From NCBI GenBank assembly GCA_003550305.1, contig QKYT01000199.1, positions 1-64,000 of the forward strand: a stretch of DNA of 64,000 nucleotides. Reading direction: 5' to 3'. Below are positions 13,108-25,376 of this stretch, piece after piece. The position numbers and the translations under genes are program-made. Each line of letters starts with the position of its first letter. Within the stretch, counting starts at the first letter, position 1. The stretch is from Glomus cerebriforme. Taxonomy: Eukaryota; Glomeromycota; Glomeromycetes; Glomerales; Glomeraceae. Under the pieces are notes generated by a model, which was not told the DNA's origin, ran no database searches, and saw nothing but the letters and a program-made list of their open reading frames with translations.

Positions 13108-13432
13108 TTCACGTGATGATGGATGGAAAACTTTTAATTAATTTTTTATTTTGAGATTATTTATTATTTAATTCACTTATTTTTACATGTATTGTATATT
13201 CTCATTAAAATCTCGCCTAAACGGCTAAATCTAAGCTAAATAATCTGAATTGAAATATATTTATGTAAAAGGCAAAGTTGGTAGTACACTACTAAAAAAA
13301 GAAATATATAAGTTTTTTTTTTTTATCTGAAATATAAATTCTCAATTTCTTGAGTTAAATTTCGTAATAATTTATTTTGTGGTACAATCGAATATATATA
13401 TATATATAATTTTTTTTTATAGAAAAATTCAC

Positions 13433-13600
13433 GTTAAAAAACGCCCAATCCCAATTTTTATTGTCGATCAAAGAATTTGTGCTGTTTTACTAGAAGAAAA
13501 TTTTTTGATGGACGGAGAATTGACTCCGAATGGATTGAACAAAAGTGGAATTCTATTAAAAACTAACTCTATTCAATGAAAAAAAAAAAAAATGAAAAAA
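13433..13600 (+). repeat. Left copy of a direct repeat flanking the CSC1 relic
   Basis: Shares with 14578-14760 an ordered series of blocks: CGCCAAT-like start, TTTTTATTGTCGATCAAAGAATTTG, a GGACGGAGA..TTGA.TCCG..TGGATTGAAC core, GTCTATTAA-like, and TTCAATGAAAA followed by an A tract. Read in one frame, the core gives DGRRIDSEWIEQKWNSIKN, matching DERRFDSAWIEHKLHYGSLL in the other copy. This suggests both derive from the end of a protein-coding gene I do not recognise. Confidence 0.55.
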
Positions 13601-13794
13601 TTACAAGTTTGTGTAAATCAATTTCCTCTTATATGTAGAGAAAAAAAAACATTTGTCCTCATGATATCACATTATATCTCTTCAATTTAACTGATAGATG
13701 GTGAAGATTAGATGTCATTCGGTATTCCACTAACTTCTTTTATCAGAGTTCCACCAAACAAGATAAAGTTAGAAACACGAGTCTTAATTCAATA

Positions 13795-14085
13795 CGGAAT
13801 ATTTGTCACTGCTCATAATACTGTAAATATGTACTTGTAAAGCAAAAATTATTATTGTCTGTATCTACATTGAGCGAATTGGCAAAGATTTTGGGTTAAC
13901 ATTCTTGAAAGCAATTGCAGGATATTTTTATACCAGCTGTGACATTAAGTTCGAAAGGATTCAGTAGTTGATCATACCAATATAATCTTCTTTTGTGATA
14001 TAATTCACCGACTATATCTAAATCTTGCCGAATAACCAACCTTCCACGTACTAAAAGATTTTATATATTCCAATTCAATTGTTTT
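13795..14085 (+). pseudogene. Decayed genomic duplicate of the CSC1-like gene
   Basis: Four blocks appear in the same order as in the intact gene. TGTCACTGCTC plus ATACT and the intron-proximal ATGTACTTGTA match the end of exon 3 and its donor. The block around 13852-13890 (ACATTGAGCGAATTGGCAAA) matches exon 4. TCAG.AGTTGATC matches exon 5. The AACCTTCCACGTAC and TTTTATATATTCCAATT blocks match exon 6. Because intron sequence is included, this is a DNA-level duplicate and not a retrocopy. It is heavily deleted and has no usable frame. Confidence 0.7.
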
Positions 14086-14577
14086 CTCACATCACAGGTG
14101 GCTGTGATTACAAATTAATCTTTTTTGGTATATAAAAGACAAGTTATAAAATATATGTCGGCTATGTTATATTTACGTTTGGTCGATCTAACGATCTAGA
14201 CAACATCGAAACGGATCTACGTAAATTATCTGGGTACATTGTGATTTACACTATCTTTCCGAGTTCAAGGATTATATGTTTTTTTTTACATGAGTTGATA
14301 AACGATGATAAACATGATAATTTTTAATTTTAATATTTTTCTCGTAATATAAACTATAAGCCCTAAATTCAAGCCTCAATCACATATTGCATTACAGATT
14401 TTTACCTTGTGGAATATAATATATTTGGTGTGTAATTGCTAAATTTATCTAGAATAACACAATATAATGGTTATAATAGGTATTACCCGTTGGCTATTTG
14501 CGATAGAAAATTGGTTAGCTTTTACTCTTTTGTTGTCTATGAAAATTCCAAATGGATAACTTCAAATGTTAAATGTT

Positions 14578-14760
14578 AAACGCCAATTCTAATTTTAATT
14601 TTCATTGGTGGTGATTAAAGAATTTGAGGAATGTTGCGCAATTATTTTATTTATTAGATGATGAACGGAGATTTGATTCCGCATGGATTGAACATAAGTT
14701 ACATTATGGAAGTCTATTAAGAACACCTTATTCAATGAAAAAAAAAAAAAAAAATGATAT
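14578..14760 (+). repeat. Right copy of the direct repeat flanking the CSC1 relic
   Basis: Diverged counterpart of 13433-13600, ending in the same TTCAATGAAA followed by an A tract. It contains the frame DERRFDSAWIEHKLHYGSLL and no start or stop arrangement that would make a gene. Confidence 0.55.
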
Positions 14761-14920
14761 TTATAATTTCGGCAATCGTGGGATGTTTGTGTAAAGTCAA
14801 TTTCTTAATTGAAACAACTTGGTTACATTGATAACATTATTTTATTTTTTGTTCACATGTTCAATATTTATAATGTTTGTAGCTAATATCTATTGAATTA
14901 GGGATTCTCTCTCTTCTTTT

Positions 14921-14936
14921 TATATAATATATAAAG
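14921..14936 (+). promoter_or_regulatory. TATA element of redox fusion copy 1
   Basis: TATATAATATATAAAG lies about 140 bp upstream of the start codon at 15075, downstream of a CT-rich tract (CTCTCTCTTCTTTTT). Confidence 0.45.
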
Positions 14937-15074
14937 AAAATTTTTTTTTTTTGTTCTTTGTTCTTTTTGATGATATCACCCATAACGTAAATTAATTAAA
15001 TGAATCTTGATGAAATATCAGAAAAAAAAATAACTCAACGTATTGTTATCAAATAAATATTAGGAAGAAAAAAA

Positions 15075-18000
15075 ATGCTATTTAAGATAATACTATTCCA
15101 CATTATCTTCTCAATTCTGATAACCATTACAACATGTGAAGTTCGTTCGATAGATGGTGAAGGAAATAATAGATTTTACCCATCAGATGGCATGCCATCA
15201 AATCCTTTCGTCAGAGAAAAACCAAATAACGCTCTATACGCTCCAGGGCCAGTTCCATTTCAAATGGTTCCTACACCAGGGAATTACGGCGGAAATGATC
15301 CAAAAGCATCTTGTGCCGATCCACCATCTCTTGATGTTTTTCCATTACCTAGATGTGTTAGTGATAAAATTAGTGCTATGATATTAAAAGATTCGGATGC
15401 TTTTGATCTTACACGTTTGGATAAATTTAAAAGTAAACGAAAAAATTCTCATATCGTAAGTTTATTTATGTTGCGCCTCATTTTACTGCGCCATATATAA
15501 AAAATTAATAATTAATGCAATCCTTTAAACAAGTTAACATATTGGGCATTTTTCGCAAGAATGGATATTGTTGTTAGCCCTCTCAAAGGAGACGTCTATC
15601 CACAAGGAGTTTATATCCCTCAAGACGATGCGGCATATTTATCAAGTTATATTAATGGCCCGTCGGTCAATACCTTTGCTTATTTGCCATTAGTAGTAAG
15701 CTTAAAAAAAAAATTATTTATTATATTATGAAAGATAAAAGATTATTACAAATTATTAACGAACAAATATCTTTTTGGTTAGGCGTCTCACTCATTTAAT
15801 CGATCAGAACCAGCCGGCAATTATACAGGAGTAAATTCAGCCACGACCTTCCTTGACGCGTCCACTATCTATGGAAACACGGAAGAACAATTACAAGAAC
15901 TTCGAGATTTTGGTAATAACGGAAAGATGAAATTGTCTGGTTATAATACGCCTGATGGACAATTTGGATATCCACGCACAGATCCGGAAGGAAATGTAAT
16001 TGTAGGAATTAAGGCAAAAACGAAAAATGTCTTTACTGATTTGTTTTCCACGATTTTTTTACGTGAACACAATCGAATATGTACTGAGTTAACTGCAATT
16101 CATGGGAATGATTGGAATGACGATCAATATTTTCAGGAAGCTAGAAGATGGGTTATAGCTTATATCCAAAAAATTACTTATTATGAATATCGTAAGTTTA
16201 GGATCTGTTTTGTTTTGTATTTTTATATTGCTACCGTTCATAATTTTCGTCCTGTATTATAACATAGTTGGAACTGCGTTGGGCGTTCCTTTACCTCCAT
16301 ATAGCGGGTATAGAACAGACATAAGACCAGCTATTGACACGTTCTTTGCTAGTGTTACTTTTCGTTATGGACATTCTGAGATCAGGTATAAATTATAAAT
16401 ATTTGTATATTATTATATTGTTTACGAGTCCTTTTTTTTTTTATTAATATTAAATATTTATACTTTCATTAATAGCGATTTTTATAACATAGTTAATGGA
16501 AAAGGAGATTTACTTGCGAAATTATCATTACATGATTTAAAAGTACCAAACTTAATAGCAACTTATGGGGTCCCATCACTCGTTCTTTCATTAGCTCTTC
16601 AATTGTATATATTATTTTTTTATGATTTTTATATAATCTTTTAAGAAAAAAAATAATAACTTTTTTTTTTATATTGCTATAGACAAGAAGAAGTTGATGT
16701 CTATTTTTCTGAATTTATGTAAGTTATTAATTTTGTTTTATCAAAAAAATTAATTAGACATTAGTAACTTCTTATCATCATATTTGAATTAATAGGCGAA
16801 GTTATCATACGGTACCTGGACCTACCACTCCAGCTGTGGATATTGCAGCGTAAGTTAATTAAATATCTTATAAATATATATTAATATGTTCATATAATCA
16901 TTTAATAATATTTCTATTTATGCTTTAGTCTTGATATAGTTCGAAGTAGAGATCATGGTATTCCATTATATAATGATGCAAGAGAAGCATTTGGCTTACC
17001 AAGAAAAACATCATGGGCCCAAATGTCAAGTGATCCCGACGTACAACAGAAGTTACAAAACACATACGCCTCAGTTGATCAAGTTGAAGCATTAATGGGT
17101 GGATTAGCAGAAGATCATATTAATGGAGGAAATTATGGAGAATTAATTTCAGCTAGCTTTGTCGAAACATGGACAAGAATAAGAGATACAGATAGATTTT
17201 GGTATGAAAACAAAGAGGTGTCAGGATTTAGCGACGATGATCTTTCTAAAATACATACAACCAGATTATTAGATATTATAAAAAGAAATACACCACCAGA
17301 TTCAGTTTATCCGGATAATCTTTGGTTTGTACAGCCACCTGCCATACCAGTATCACTTAATAATGAATATGGTTATAGTGTATTACTTGCTGATGGATTC
17401 AGTATGCAATGGAAAATAGATGGTACAGATGTTGTTTTCTTAATTACTGTGAGTAGTATAAATTCGTGGTTTGGTATAGGATTTAATCCTGATGGGGCCG
17501 CGATGAAAAATACAGACATGATGATCTTTTGGAATAGTAATGATGCTAATAATGGAGTCGTTGGCGAGAATTTTAAAGGTGTTGATCGTGCTGTTAAACC
17601 TAGAGAATTACCACCTGACGATCAAATTATAAAAATAACAGATGGCACAAATGTTGCAAATGGAATAACTACAGTTGAGGTTAGACGACCTTTGTCTGCT
17701 AAGAATAGAAAAACTCTCGTCGGTCAAATTGAAAGTAAGATTTATTATTATTATTTTTTTTTAATGGATTAAAAGTATATTAATGTTGATTGAATGAAAT
17801 TTATTTAGTGGTTTATGCTTGGAATCTTAATTCAAGAGTGTTAGCCTATCATGGTGGAAATCGTAATACAAAAATGATAAATCTCATAACAGGAGAAAGT
17901 GCAGGTTTTGTTAATGATAAGGAAAAACGATTATTGTTAATGCACGGAATTGTAATGTTTATAATTTGGGGGATTCTCTTCCCAGGTATGTAAATTTAAT

Positions 18001-21000
18001 ATTACTAACATATTTAGTTTTTTTAATTTGGCGCGCTTATATTTGATTTAATTATAGGTTCAGTATGGATTGTTAGATATTTGAGACACATAGATTCGTA
18101 TGTATTATTACTCTGTTTTTTAAAAAATCTAAGTGTAGAATAATACTCTTAAATTCTCGATTAATTACGTTGATCAGGTATATGTCTCAACATCGAAATT
18201 TGAATCTCCTTGGTGGCGCGGTAGTAGCTGCATTTGGTGCAGTGGCCATGTCGACGGTAGACTTGCAAGCAAGTTCTCCTCACGGAATGTAAGTTAAAAG
18301 AGAATAGTATATTGTATTCTGTTACGATTTACTTTAAAATATTTAATACCCTTTTTTCTTTTTTTTTTTAATTTTTTCCCTTTTTTTTTTTTAGAATGGG
18401 AATAATTGTATTTACGATTACAGGAATTCAGGTTGCACTAGGTTTATTAGCAATTTGGGCATTGGCTAATGTCGAATCAGCAGCAACAGGAGTAGTTTGT
18501 CATTTAAAACATTTGCATTTTTACTTAGGAGGTGCATTACTTTTAAGTGCATGGTATAAAATTTTATTTTTATGTTAGCATTTACGCATTGATTGTATTG
18601 ATTGTTTATTAAATTTATTTATTTATTTTGTTTATATTAGGGCAAATATATATTTAGGAATGATTCAATTTGACACAAAATTTAACGGCAATGGAGGTCA
18701 TAAACCATATCTTTGGGCTTATACGGCGTGGTTAGGTAAATGTTGTTATTATTATATTTAATGTATCAACTTTTTCTAGAAGAATTTATCTAATAATAAC
18801 TTTTTTTTTAAAAAAAAAAACGCGTTATGATAGTAATTTTTGGATTTATAATAACAGCAAGCGAATTTTATTATAGAATTAGAAACATGCAATTCTTATG
18901 GCCGGCAAAAACTACAGATGATTTGACAAGACGTATTCGTGATTGTATTCCTGATAACGTTTTTGAAAATTTACCCGCCATAACATGGAATGTATGTGTA
19001 TATGAAATTAAAATTTACCTATATATATATTTTTTTAATTTTAATTTTTTTTTTCATTTTTAGGAATTTAATCAAAGAGTTATGACGGGAGCTAATTTAG
19101 TTATAGCAGAAGGGTTGGTATTTGATATACATAAATGGATTCCAATACATCCAGGTGGACAAAAAATCTTGAAAAGAGTCATTGGTACGGATATTACCAA
19201 TGACTTCTTTTTCGATCCAGCAGTTGTAACTGTTATTAATAAGAATTTTAGTAATGAGTATAATGAAAAAATCAATCAAAACAGTCTATCGGTATTAACA
19301 GATAACATGTACAGAGAGAAAACTCAAAAAGAAGGTATATTTAAACCATATAGTGTAGCAAACGCAGTTGACTTGATTAATGCAACAGCATTTAAAGATA
19401 AACGAGTAGCGATGCATCGACATTCAAAATTTGCTACTTCGAAAATAGCTACCATGGTAGTAGCAAGGATCATTGATCCCATAGATGAAAACAATAGTTC
19501 GCATTCACCATCAATATCATCACCAAAGAGAGATATAGATATTAAGATTTTAAATAGCGATGACGATATGAAAGATCATCCAACCTATTCTCCTACCATT
19601 TTCCGTCGATACATTTTGACTAATATTGAATCAGTATCTAGAAGTGATTCTGAAAAGCCCGTAAAAAAATTCACTTTCCAAGTTATACATCCAAAAGACA
19701 GATTACCAAAATTCCTTCCTGGAGATTATATTGAAATTATGAGTGATGCAAATAATCATGTGGTCATTAGACCATATACTCCACTTCAAGGACCAACTGA
19801 AAATAGCTTCTGTATATTAGTTAAAATATACAAAGATGGAGCCATGAGTCAACATTTGGTAAGTAAATTCAATAAATAAATATATATATATTTAATATTT
19901 GTATATTGATTGGTTCTTTTTCTTCATAGAATAAACAATTGAGGAATTTTGAGATCAAAGTGAGAGGACCATTTGATATAGCGGAACGAATGGCACAAGT
20001 ATCATCACCAACTTTAAAACCGGCTTCAATAATAAGTAGACCATCGTCACCTTCACTCACTTCACCAACTCACGCATTTGCCACTGGTAATGATAAATTT
20101 GGCGGTTACCACAATAGTGATAAAAGATCATATAGTGGTATGAGTAGAGGACAATCAATGTATAATTATAGTATCAGTAATATTGGTAGTAATATTACTA
20201 GTGGGTACAATTTAAATCATATACTTGAAGGTAGAAGTGGGATATTGTTGAATAAAGAAAGAGAAGATTTATGTTGGGATCATTTGTTTATGATTTGTGG
20301 TGGTACTGGAATTACTCCGATGTTACAATTGGTATGTTTTAAACGTAATATATATATATAAAAGATCAAATACTAATATTCCCGCTTTTTTTATAAAAAA
20401 AATATATATATAGATACAATATCATATGGATAAAGCCGCCACAGTAGGATCTAAATTTAACTTATATTTATTAAATGCAAATGATACGATCGCAGATTTG
20501 ATTCAGCCACAATATTTAGATTATTTATGTACAGTGCTTAAGGGAAAACTTAGAATTACTTATATTTTATCAAGACCACCACCAATTTGGAGAGGATTAA
20601 GTGGACAGATTGATGATACTTTATTATTTGATTGGATTCATCAAAATTATTCCGTACCTCCACCAGCAATTCCACCAAGATTATCAAATTATGGTACAGC
20701 AAGTGGAAGTAATACAAGCAGTATGATAAGTACTAATACTAATACACAACCACCTCCCAGGCCAAAGCATTATAGTAAAAATCCGATACACGATTTTGAA
20801 GAATATGAAGAAATCGTAGAACAATATAACACCGATAGTAGAACATCACAACAACGACGACAACAACGACGACGACAAAATGATGACGATAATGATCTAT
20901 ATGATCCACAATATCGTGCTTCTAACAGTAGAATGCCACCACCTTCTCCGATACAAATTCCAGTAGAATCACAAACACCACCTTCCCATTATTCTCCCAA

Positions 21001-21229
21001 TTCGCAAAATTTACCTTATTATTTTTCACCATTACATAGTAATCTACAACACACGAACGAAATAATGTTATTAAATGAACGTCATAACTATATGAAAGCG
21101 TTAGCCATGGATAATTCTAACCAAGTTAAAGTAGTTGTATGTGGTAGTGGTAGATTTAATGATAATATTAGAAGATCTTTGGAAAAATTAGGATTCCCTA
21201 TCGAAGAAAAAGCTTTATTTATTGTGTAA
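15075..21229 (+). CDS. Peroxidase-DOMON-b561-b5-flavin reductase fusion, copy 1
   Basis: Seventeen exons (15075-15455, 15534-15695, 15783-16191, 16268-16385, 16476-16604, 16683-16718, 16796-16849, 16929-17734, 17809-17985, 18058-18097, 18178-18288, 18395-18553, 18641-18735, 18834-18991, 19064-19858, 19930-20331, 20414-21229) give 1,615 residues. Order: signal peptide (1-21); animal haem peroxidase domain (about 25-585) with RSIDG start, calcium loop TTFLDAS, LREHNR, proximal His353 in RYGH and RSRDHG; DOMON haem domain (about 588-730; Met622 and His713 are candidate ligands); five-helix cytochrome b561 core with four His positions (MHG, QHRN, PHG, KHLHF); cytochrome b5-like domain (HPGG His974, late partner His1063/1065); FAD/NAD(P)H reductase (RPYTP 1181-1185, GGTGITP 1334-1340). 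The distal His is replaced by Met137. Inferred role: NAD(P)H-driven transmembrane electron transfer to an extracytoplasmic haem, DUOX-like in logic. The whole order is unlike any single family I know. Confidence 0.9.
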
Positions 21230-21309
21230 TTTAAACAATTTATTATTATTATATTATTATTATTATTGATAAAGCGTCTGTTATTATATTATTTTAATTC
21301 AAATATGTT

Positions 21310-21341
<32 letters not shown>

Positions 21342-21445
21342 AATTAAAAAGTATAATATTCAAAATAATTCATTTATTATGAAAAAGATATAAATTTAAA
21401 TATAAAAAAAAAAAACTAGACCTAGTATAATTAATTATTTGTTAA
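21230..21445. other. Tail-to-tail spacer
   Basis: 216 bp of A/T-rich sequence with TTATTATTATTATTATT and AAATAAATAAATAAAT runs between the fusion gene and the F-box gene. The corresponding spacer in the second unit is 292 bp. Confidence 0.6.
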
Positions 21446-22819
21446 CTATACGTGCAATAAAATTGTTAAATTTCTTCTATTTAAAACATCAAAAAATCTC
21501 TTATTAGATTCATTATCACAAAACCAATTTTTTGGAAAATGAATATAACATAATTGTTTAGAAATATATGGAGCCGCTTCAATCAAATCATTACCAATAT
21601 TAAGTTTATCAACAGAAACGGATAACATTAAATCTAAAAATTGAAGATTTTTAAAAGTTTTAAAAAGGATTGGTAATTTTGGAATAAAATTTTCTATTTG
21701 TTGAAAAGCAAGACTTAAACTATATAAATTAATACAATTTTTAATAATTGAATCACGGAACATCATAGCATTTTCTGGATCTTCAACATTCCCAGAGATA
21801 CAAAGCTTATCAAATCCCATTGAATTGTTGATTAATTTGGAAAGTTGTATAGCAGAAATATTCTTTACACGAAGTTTTAAATCTTTTAAATTTGGAAATT
21901 TTTGTTTAACAAATTCTTCCATCCCATAAATATCATCATATTTTGAATCAAAATGTAATTTTTGTAATTCATTACATTTTGTAAATAATGTTAATGGGAA
22001 TAATTTTTTATTCAATTGAATATCGATCAATGTTTCAATACCTTGAAAAGCATTTTGAATATTAATAATTTCAAAATTTCTAGAAGCTTTATTTGAAACT
22101 TCTAAACGAAAACTACGTAAAGATTTTTGTGAACTTATGAGATACGCCAAAGCATCATTATCTTCATAGATATCAAGAAATTCCAAATCTCGAATCGTTT
22201 CACAACAGTCTGCTAATGCATACAAAAATTCTGGATGCATATTTCCATTACATACAAGTTTCCTTATATATTCTAGAGTGCATTTTCCATTAGGAAAACT
22301 TTTGAACACAAAAAGTGAATAATCAACATGAAAAATTTGATCAAATCGATCAAAAAATCCAAGGTAATTAAGTCTTTGAATTTTTGTTATGAGTAAGTGT
22401 CCAATCTTTTCAATAAGAAAATTAATTAAATTCAAATCATATTTTTCAAAATTTTTAAATATAAATTGTTCTACACTATAACTTATATCATTAAAATTGA
22501 GATTTCTAAGAAAAGCTGGATAATCAAAACAAGTTTTTCTTTTCATCCAATCTGTTAAAGTTACTCCAGATTCGATTAAAAAATTACGATCATCATCTGT
22601 AAGTCTTGAAATATAAGTTGAAATTAACATTTCAGACAATTCATCATCATCTTCTTCTTCACGACATTCAAAGACGTGTGACCAAGGATCACTCCAAAGT
22701 AATGGAATTGCAATTTTACACCAAGTTCTGTTTACAAAGATACAAGGATATAAAGTATAACTTGTATTAAGAATTTTAAATATTTCAAATAGACACTCTG
22801 TAGGTAATTTAACAGACAT
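21446..22819 (-). CDS. F-box protein with leucine-rich-like body, unit 1
   Basis: A single exon of 457 residues starting MSVKLPTECLFEIFKILN; seven upstream in-frame codons starting at 22840 look like leader sequence (MKKKIII). The N-terminal F-box (about 1-45: LPTECLFEIFKIL, CIFVNRTWCKIAIPLLWSDP) would bind Skp1. The rest is a series of irregular leucine-rich segments (for example LQKLHFDSKYDD, LKDLKLRVKNIS, LQFLDLMLSVSVDKL) resembling the substrate-binding part of FBXL proteins. It is tail-to-tail with the redox fusion gene. Its counterpart at 31110-32666 has the same position and orientation and a similar N-terminus, so both belong to one duplicated block. Substrate unknown; F-box genes of this shape are highly amplified in arbuscular mycorrhizal fungi. 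Confidence 0.85.
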   Translation of the reverse strand: MSVKLPTECLFEIFKILNTSYTLYPCIFVNRTWCKIAIPLLWSDPWSHVFECREEEDDDELSEMLISTYISRLTDDDRNFLIESGVTLTDWMKRKTCFDYPAFLRNLNFNDISYSVEQFIFKNFEKYDLNLINFLIEKIGHLLITKIQRLNYLGFFDRFDQIFHVDYSLFVFKSFPNGKCTLEYIRKLVCNGNMHPEFLYALADCCETIRDLEFLDIYEDNDALAYLISSQKSLRSFRLEVSNKASRNFEIINIQNAFQGIETLIDIQLNKKLFPLTLFTKCNELQKLHFDSKYDDIYGMEEFVKQKFPNLKDLKLRVKNISAIQLSKLINNSMGFDKLCISGNVEDPENAMMFRDSIIKNCINLYSLSLAFQQIENFIPKLPILFKTFKNLQFLDLMLSVSVDKLNIGNDLIEAAPYISKQLCYIHFPKNWFCDNESNKRFFDVLNRRNLTILLHV

Positions 22820-22844
22820 GATTATTATTTTTTTTTTCAATCAA

Positions 22845-22886
<42 letters not shown>

Positions 22887-23796
22887 GAGGAAAATAAAAA
22901 GCAAATAAAAATTTAAATATTATTACATAAAAACTTATATCAACAAGTTAGACTTAAGTCGAAAATTTGGTATTTTTATTGGAAAAAAAAGTTATAAGAT
23001 CCATTCAATTTGCCTTTTAAAGGATTTTATATGATGATATTTATTAACGGGATTTTCCCCGCATTGTAGCTTGTTTATTTATTAAATGAAAATCAATTTA
23101 TTTATTCTATTTATCATATATCTATTCCCCTTTGTAAAATAAACTCCGTTTAACTATTGTTGTCTACAGCCAGTTAGACAATTTCCAAGGATTGATAATA
23201 TTGATAATAAAATTTGTATACTATTATTGGTGTTTTGGAAATGATAATGGGATAGAGAGATTGAACTAAAAAAAAAAAATGATTAACTGGACAGACTAAA
23301 AAAGTAGTAACCTAAAATGTTTAAGTAAAAATTTTTTCACCCGAAAATAAAAAGCCACCTTTTACGCGGTCAAACGGTCAATATCTTTATCCGTCTTACC
23401 CGGATTATACTACAGTATAATGAAAGAAAAGAAATTTAAATGCATGTATCTAACTTCTAATCATTGTATTGGTTTGATAATTGAATAAATCGTCAATCCC
23501 CATTATCTGTAAGCAAGAAAAAAAAAAAAAGAATATTAAAAAGAACGTTTGTTTTCCTTTAATAGAAAAAATTATGCAAACGCCTTTTTAGGAAAATCAT
23601 ATGATAAAGAAATATGTAGGATAAAAAAAAAAACCGTTAAAAATTCATATTTCATACACCTGATAAATAGGTCATAACTCATAACACAAAAGATGCGTGC
23701 GCCCGCATTTGCATTTTACATAACAGATATTTTTTAAATTAAAAAGCAGCTGTTGCACAAAAATGTAAAAATGTCATTAACGCTAGTTATTAAATC

Positions 23797-23870
23797 CTGT
23801 TGGGTAATCGGGCAATTGGACAATATTGGACAGGTTCTTGGACACTTTTAATATGTCCAAAATCATAAAA
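23797..23870. repeat. Fragment related to hAT-type terminal sequence
   Basis: GTTGGG, GGCAATTGGACAA, ATTGGACAGG, TTGGACA and TCCAAAA blocks follow one another here. The same blocks, in the same style, make up the right end of the nested hAT element at 36617-37238 read on the other strand (GTTGGGCAATTGGACAA). The copy looks broken and has no second end nearby. Confidence 0.45.
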
Positions 23871-25365
23871 ATTTCTTCATTGCCTAAGTTTATTGAAGGC
23901 TTATAATTGTCACACCATAGCGGCATTATTGAATATTGAATACGCGTTTTTTTTTTTAAAAAAAAAAAGAAATAATAATAATAAGATTTTATCTTTTTTT
24001 TTTTTTTTTTTTTGGGGGATAACGAAAAATGGAAGAATCCGCATTATCAAAAATAATCTATATCTGAATGATATATATCTGTATGACATCTTTTTAATAC
24101 CTAAAATATATATCTCTATTTAAAAGATATTCATTCTTTCACATAAATATTCCGTGATAAATTATATTTTGACTTCTTATTATGGATATGAGCGTTTAAT
24201 TGATAATTTTGTAAAACCTTGGCAGCTGACAGGATTCGTTCTACAGGGATCATTTAGTTTTTTCCCACCATCATGAGAACCGTATACATTTTCGGGCAAT
24301 GAACATATATAGTTAGATCAGATGATAAAATTATTTACAACCAATCGATTGGCTTCTACAGTCCATATTAATTGAATAATAATACACTCACTACCCTGAT
24401 TACCTGGTACTGTTTTAAGGGATGGGGGGAGGCAAAGTCGATTATAAGGAAATCTTGAATGAGACTGATAGATAAACTTTCATTTGAATTCAGATCATTT
24501 GCACAATGTGATTAAAGTTACTGCTGCGCCGTTCTTTCGTACACAATGTACTTTACTGTACGTAATGTGCATCGGTCCGTATTACCGAGTAATAAATATT
24601 GTTCTAATTGGTGAGTCAAATTACTCAAATAAGCAGGGTCATATTGTAACGGTTTGGTGGTTAATAAATAAATAAATATATTTATATCTGATATATATAC
24701 TGTATATATTTTGGCGTTTTACTAAAAAAAAAAAAAAAAAGATGGTTACTATTTTTAAATTAATCATTGTTCCTAAAAAGGATTGTTAATCCAAATAAAT
24801 ATCTTTAATTGAACCTATATTTTGCAGGTCACTTGTTTATCCCGATTTGATCTAACTGTAATAAGGTAGGTAATATAATAACACCATGAAAGTTCCGTAT
24901 CCATATTATGTTATTTTACAAATACGGATAAATAATATTGTTATGTTTATATTAACAAAACGAATTATCATAAATTTTTGTTTTCAGAAATTCTACTATT
25001 TTTTGACACTTGCATTAATTACTAATTTCTATCTGTGTTATTTTTACTATTAAAGATAATTTTTTTTTAATTACCAATCGATCTAGGGAAACAAAGGAAT
25101 CATTTGTGTAAATGCCAAATGTTGTTGACAATCCTGAAACAAATTTAATTGATGAGAGTAACCTAATATAGTAGAAATGTTTTTTATAAATCCTCTTTTT
25201 TTTTTTTNATAGAAAAAAAAAAAGGATCATTATTATTAGTCCTTTTTACCTTTTTTTTTTTTAATATTATAAAGAATACCGAATTTAATTAATATTGTTT
25301 AATTCTGATTTATTTTTGGAAAAACTATATTTTTTTTTCAAACATAAAAAAAAAATATCTTTATT

Positions 25366-25376
25366 ATATATAAAAA
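25366..25376 (+). promoter_or_regulatory. TATA element of redox fusion copy 2
   Basis: TATATATAAAAA lies about 55 bp upstream of the start codon at 25426, followed by a T tract and an A tract immediately before the start. Confidence 0.4.

Larger units (their letters stand above)
13108..15074. other. Intergenic region with CSC1 relic and repeats
   Basis: Holds no intact gene. It contains a decayed copy of part of the CSC1 gene (13795-14085), two diverged copies of another segment flanking it (13433-13600 and 14578-14760), and the TATA element of the redox fusion gene. Confidence 0.6.
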
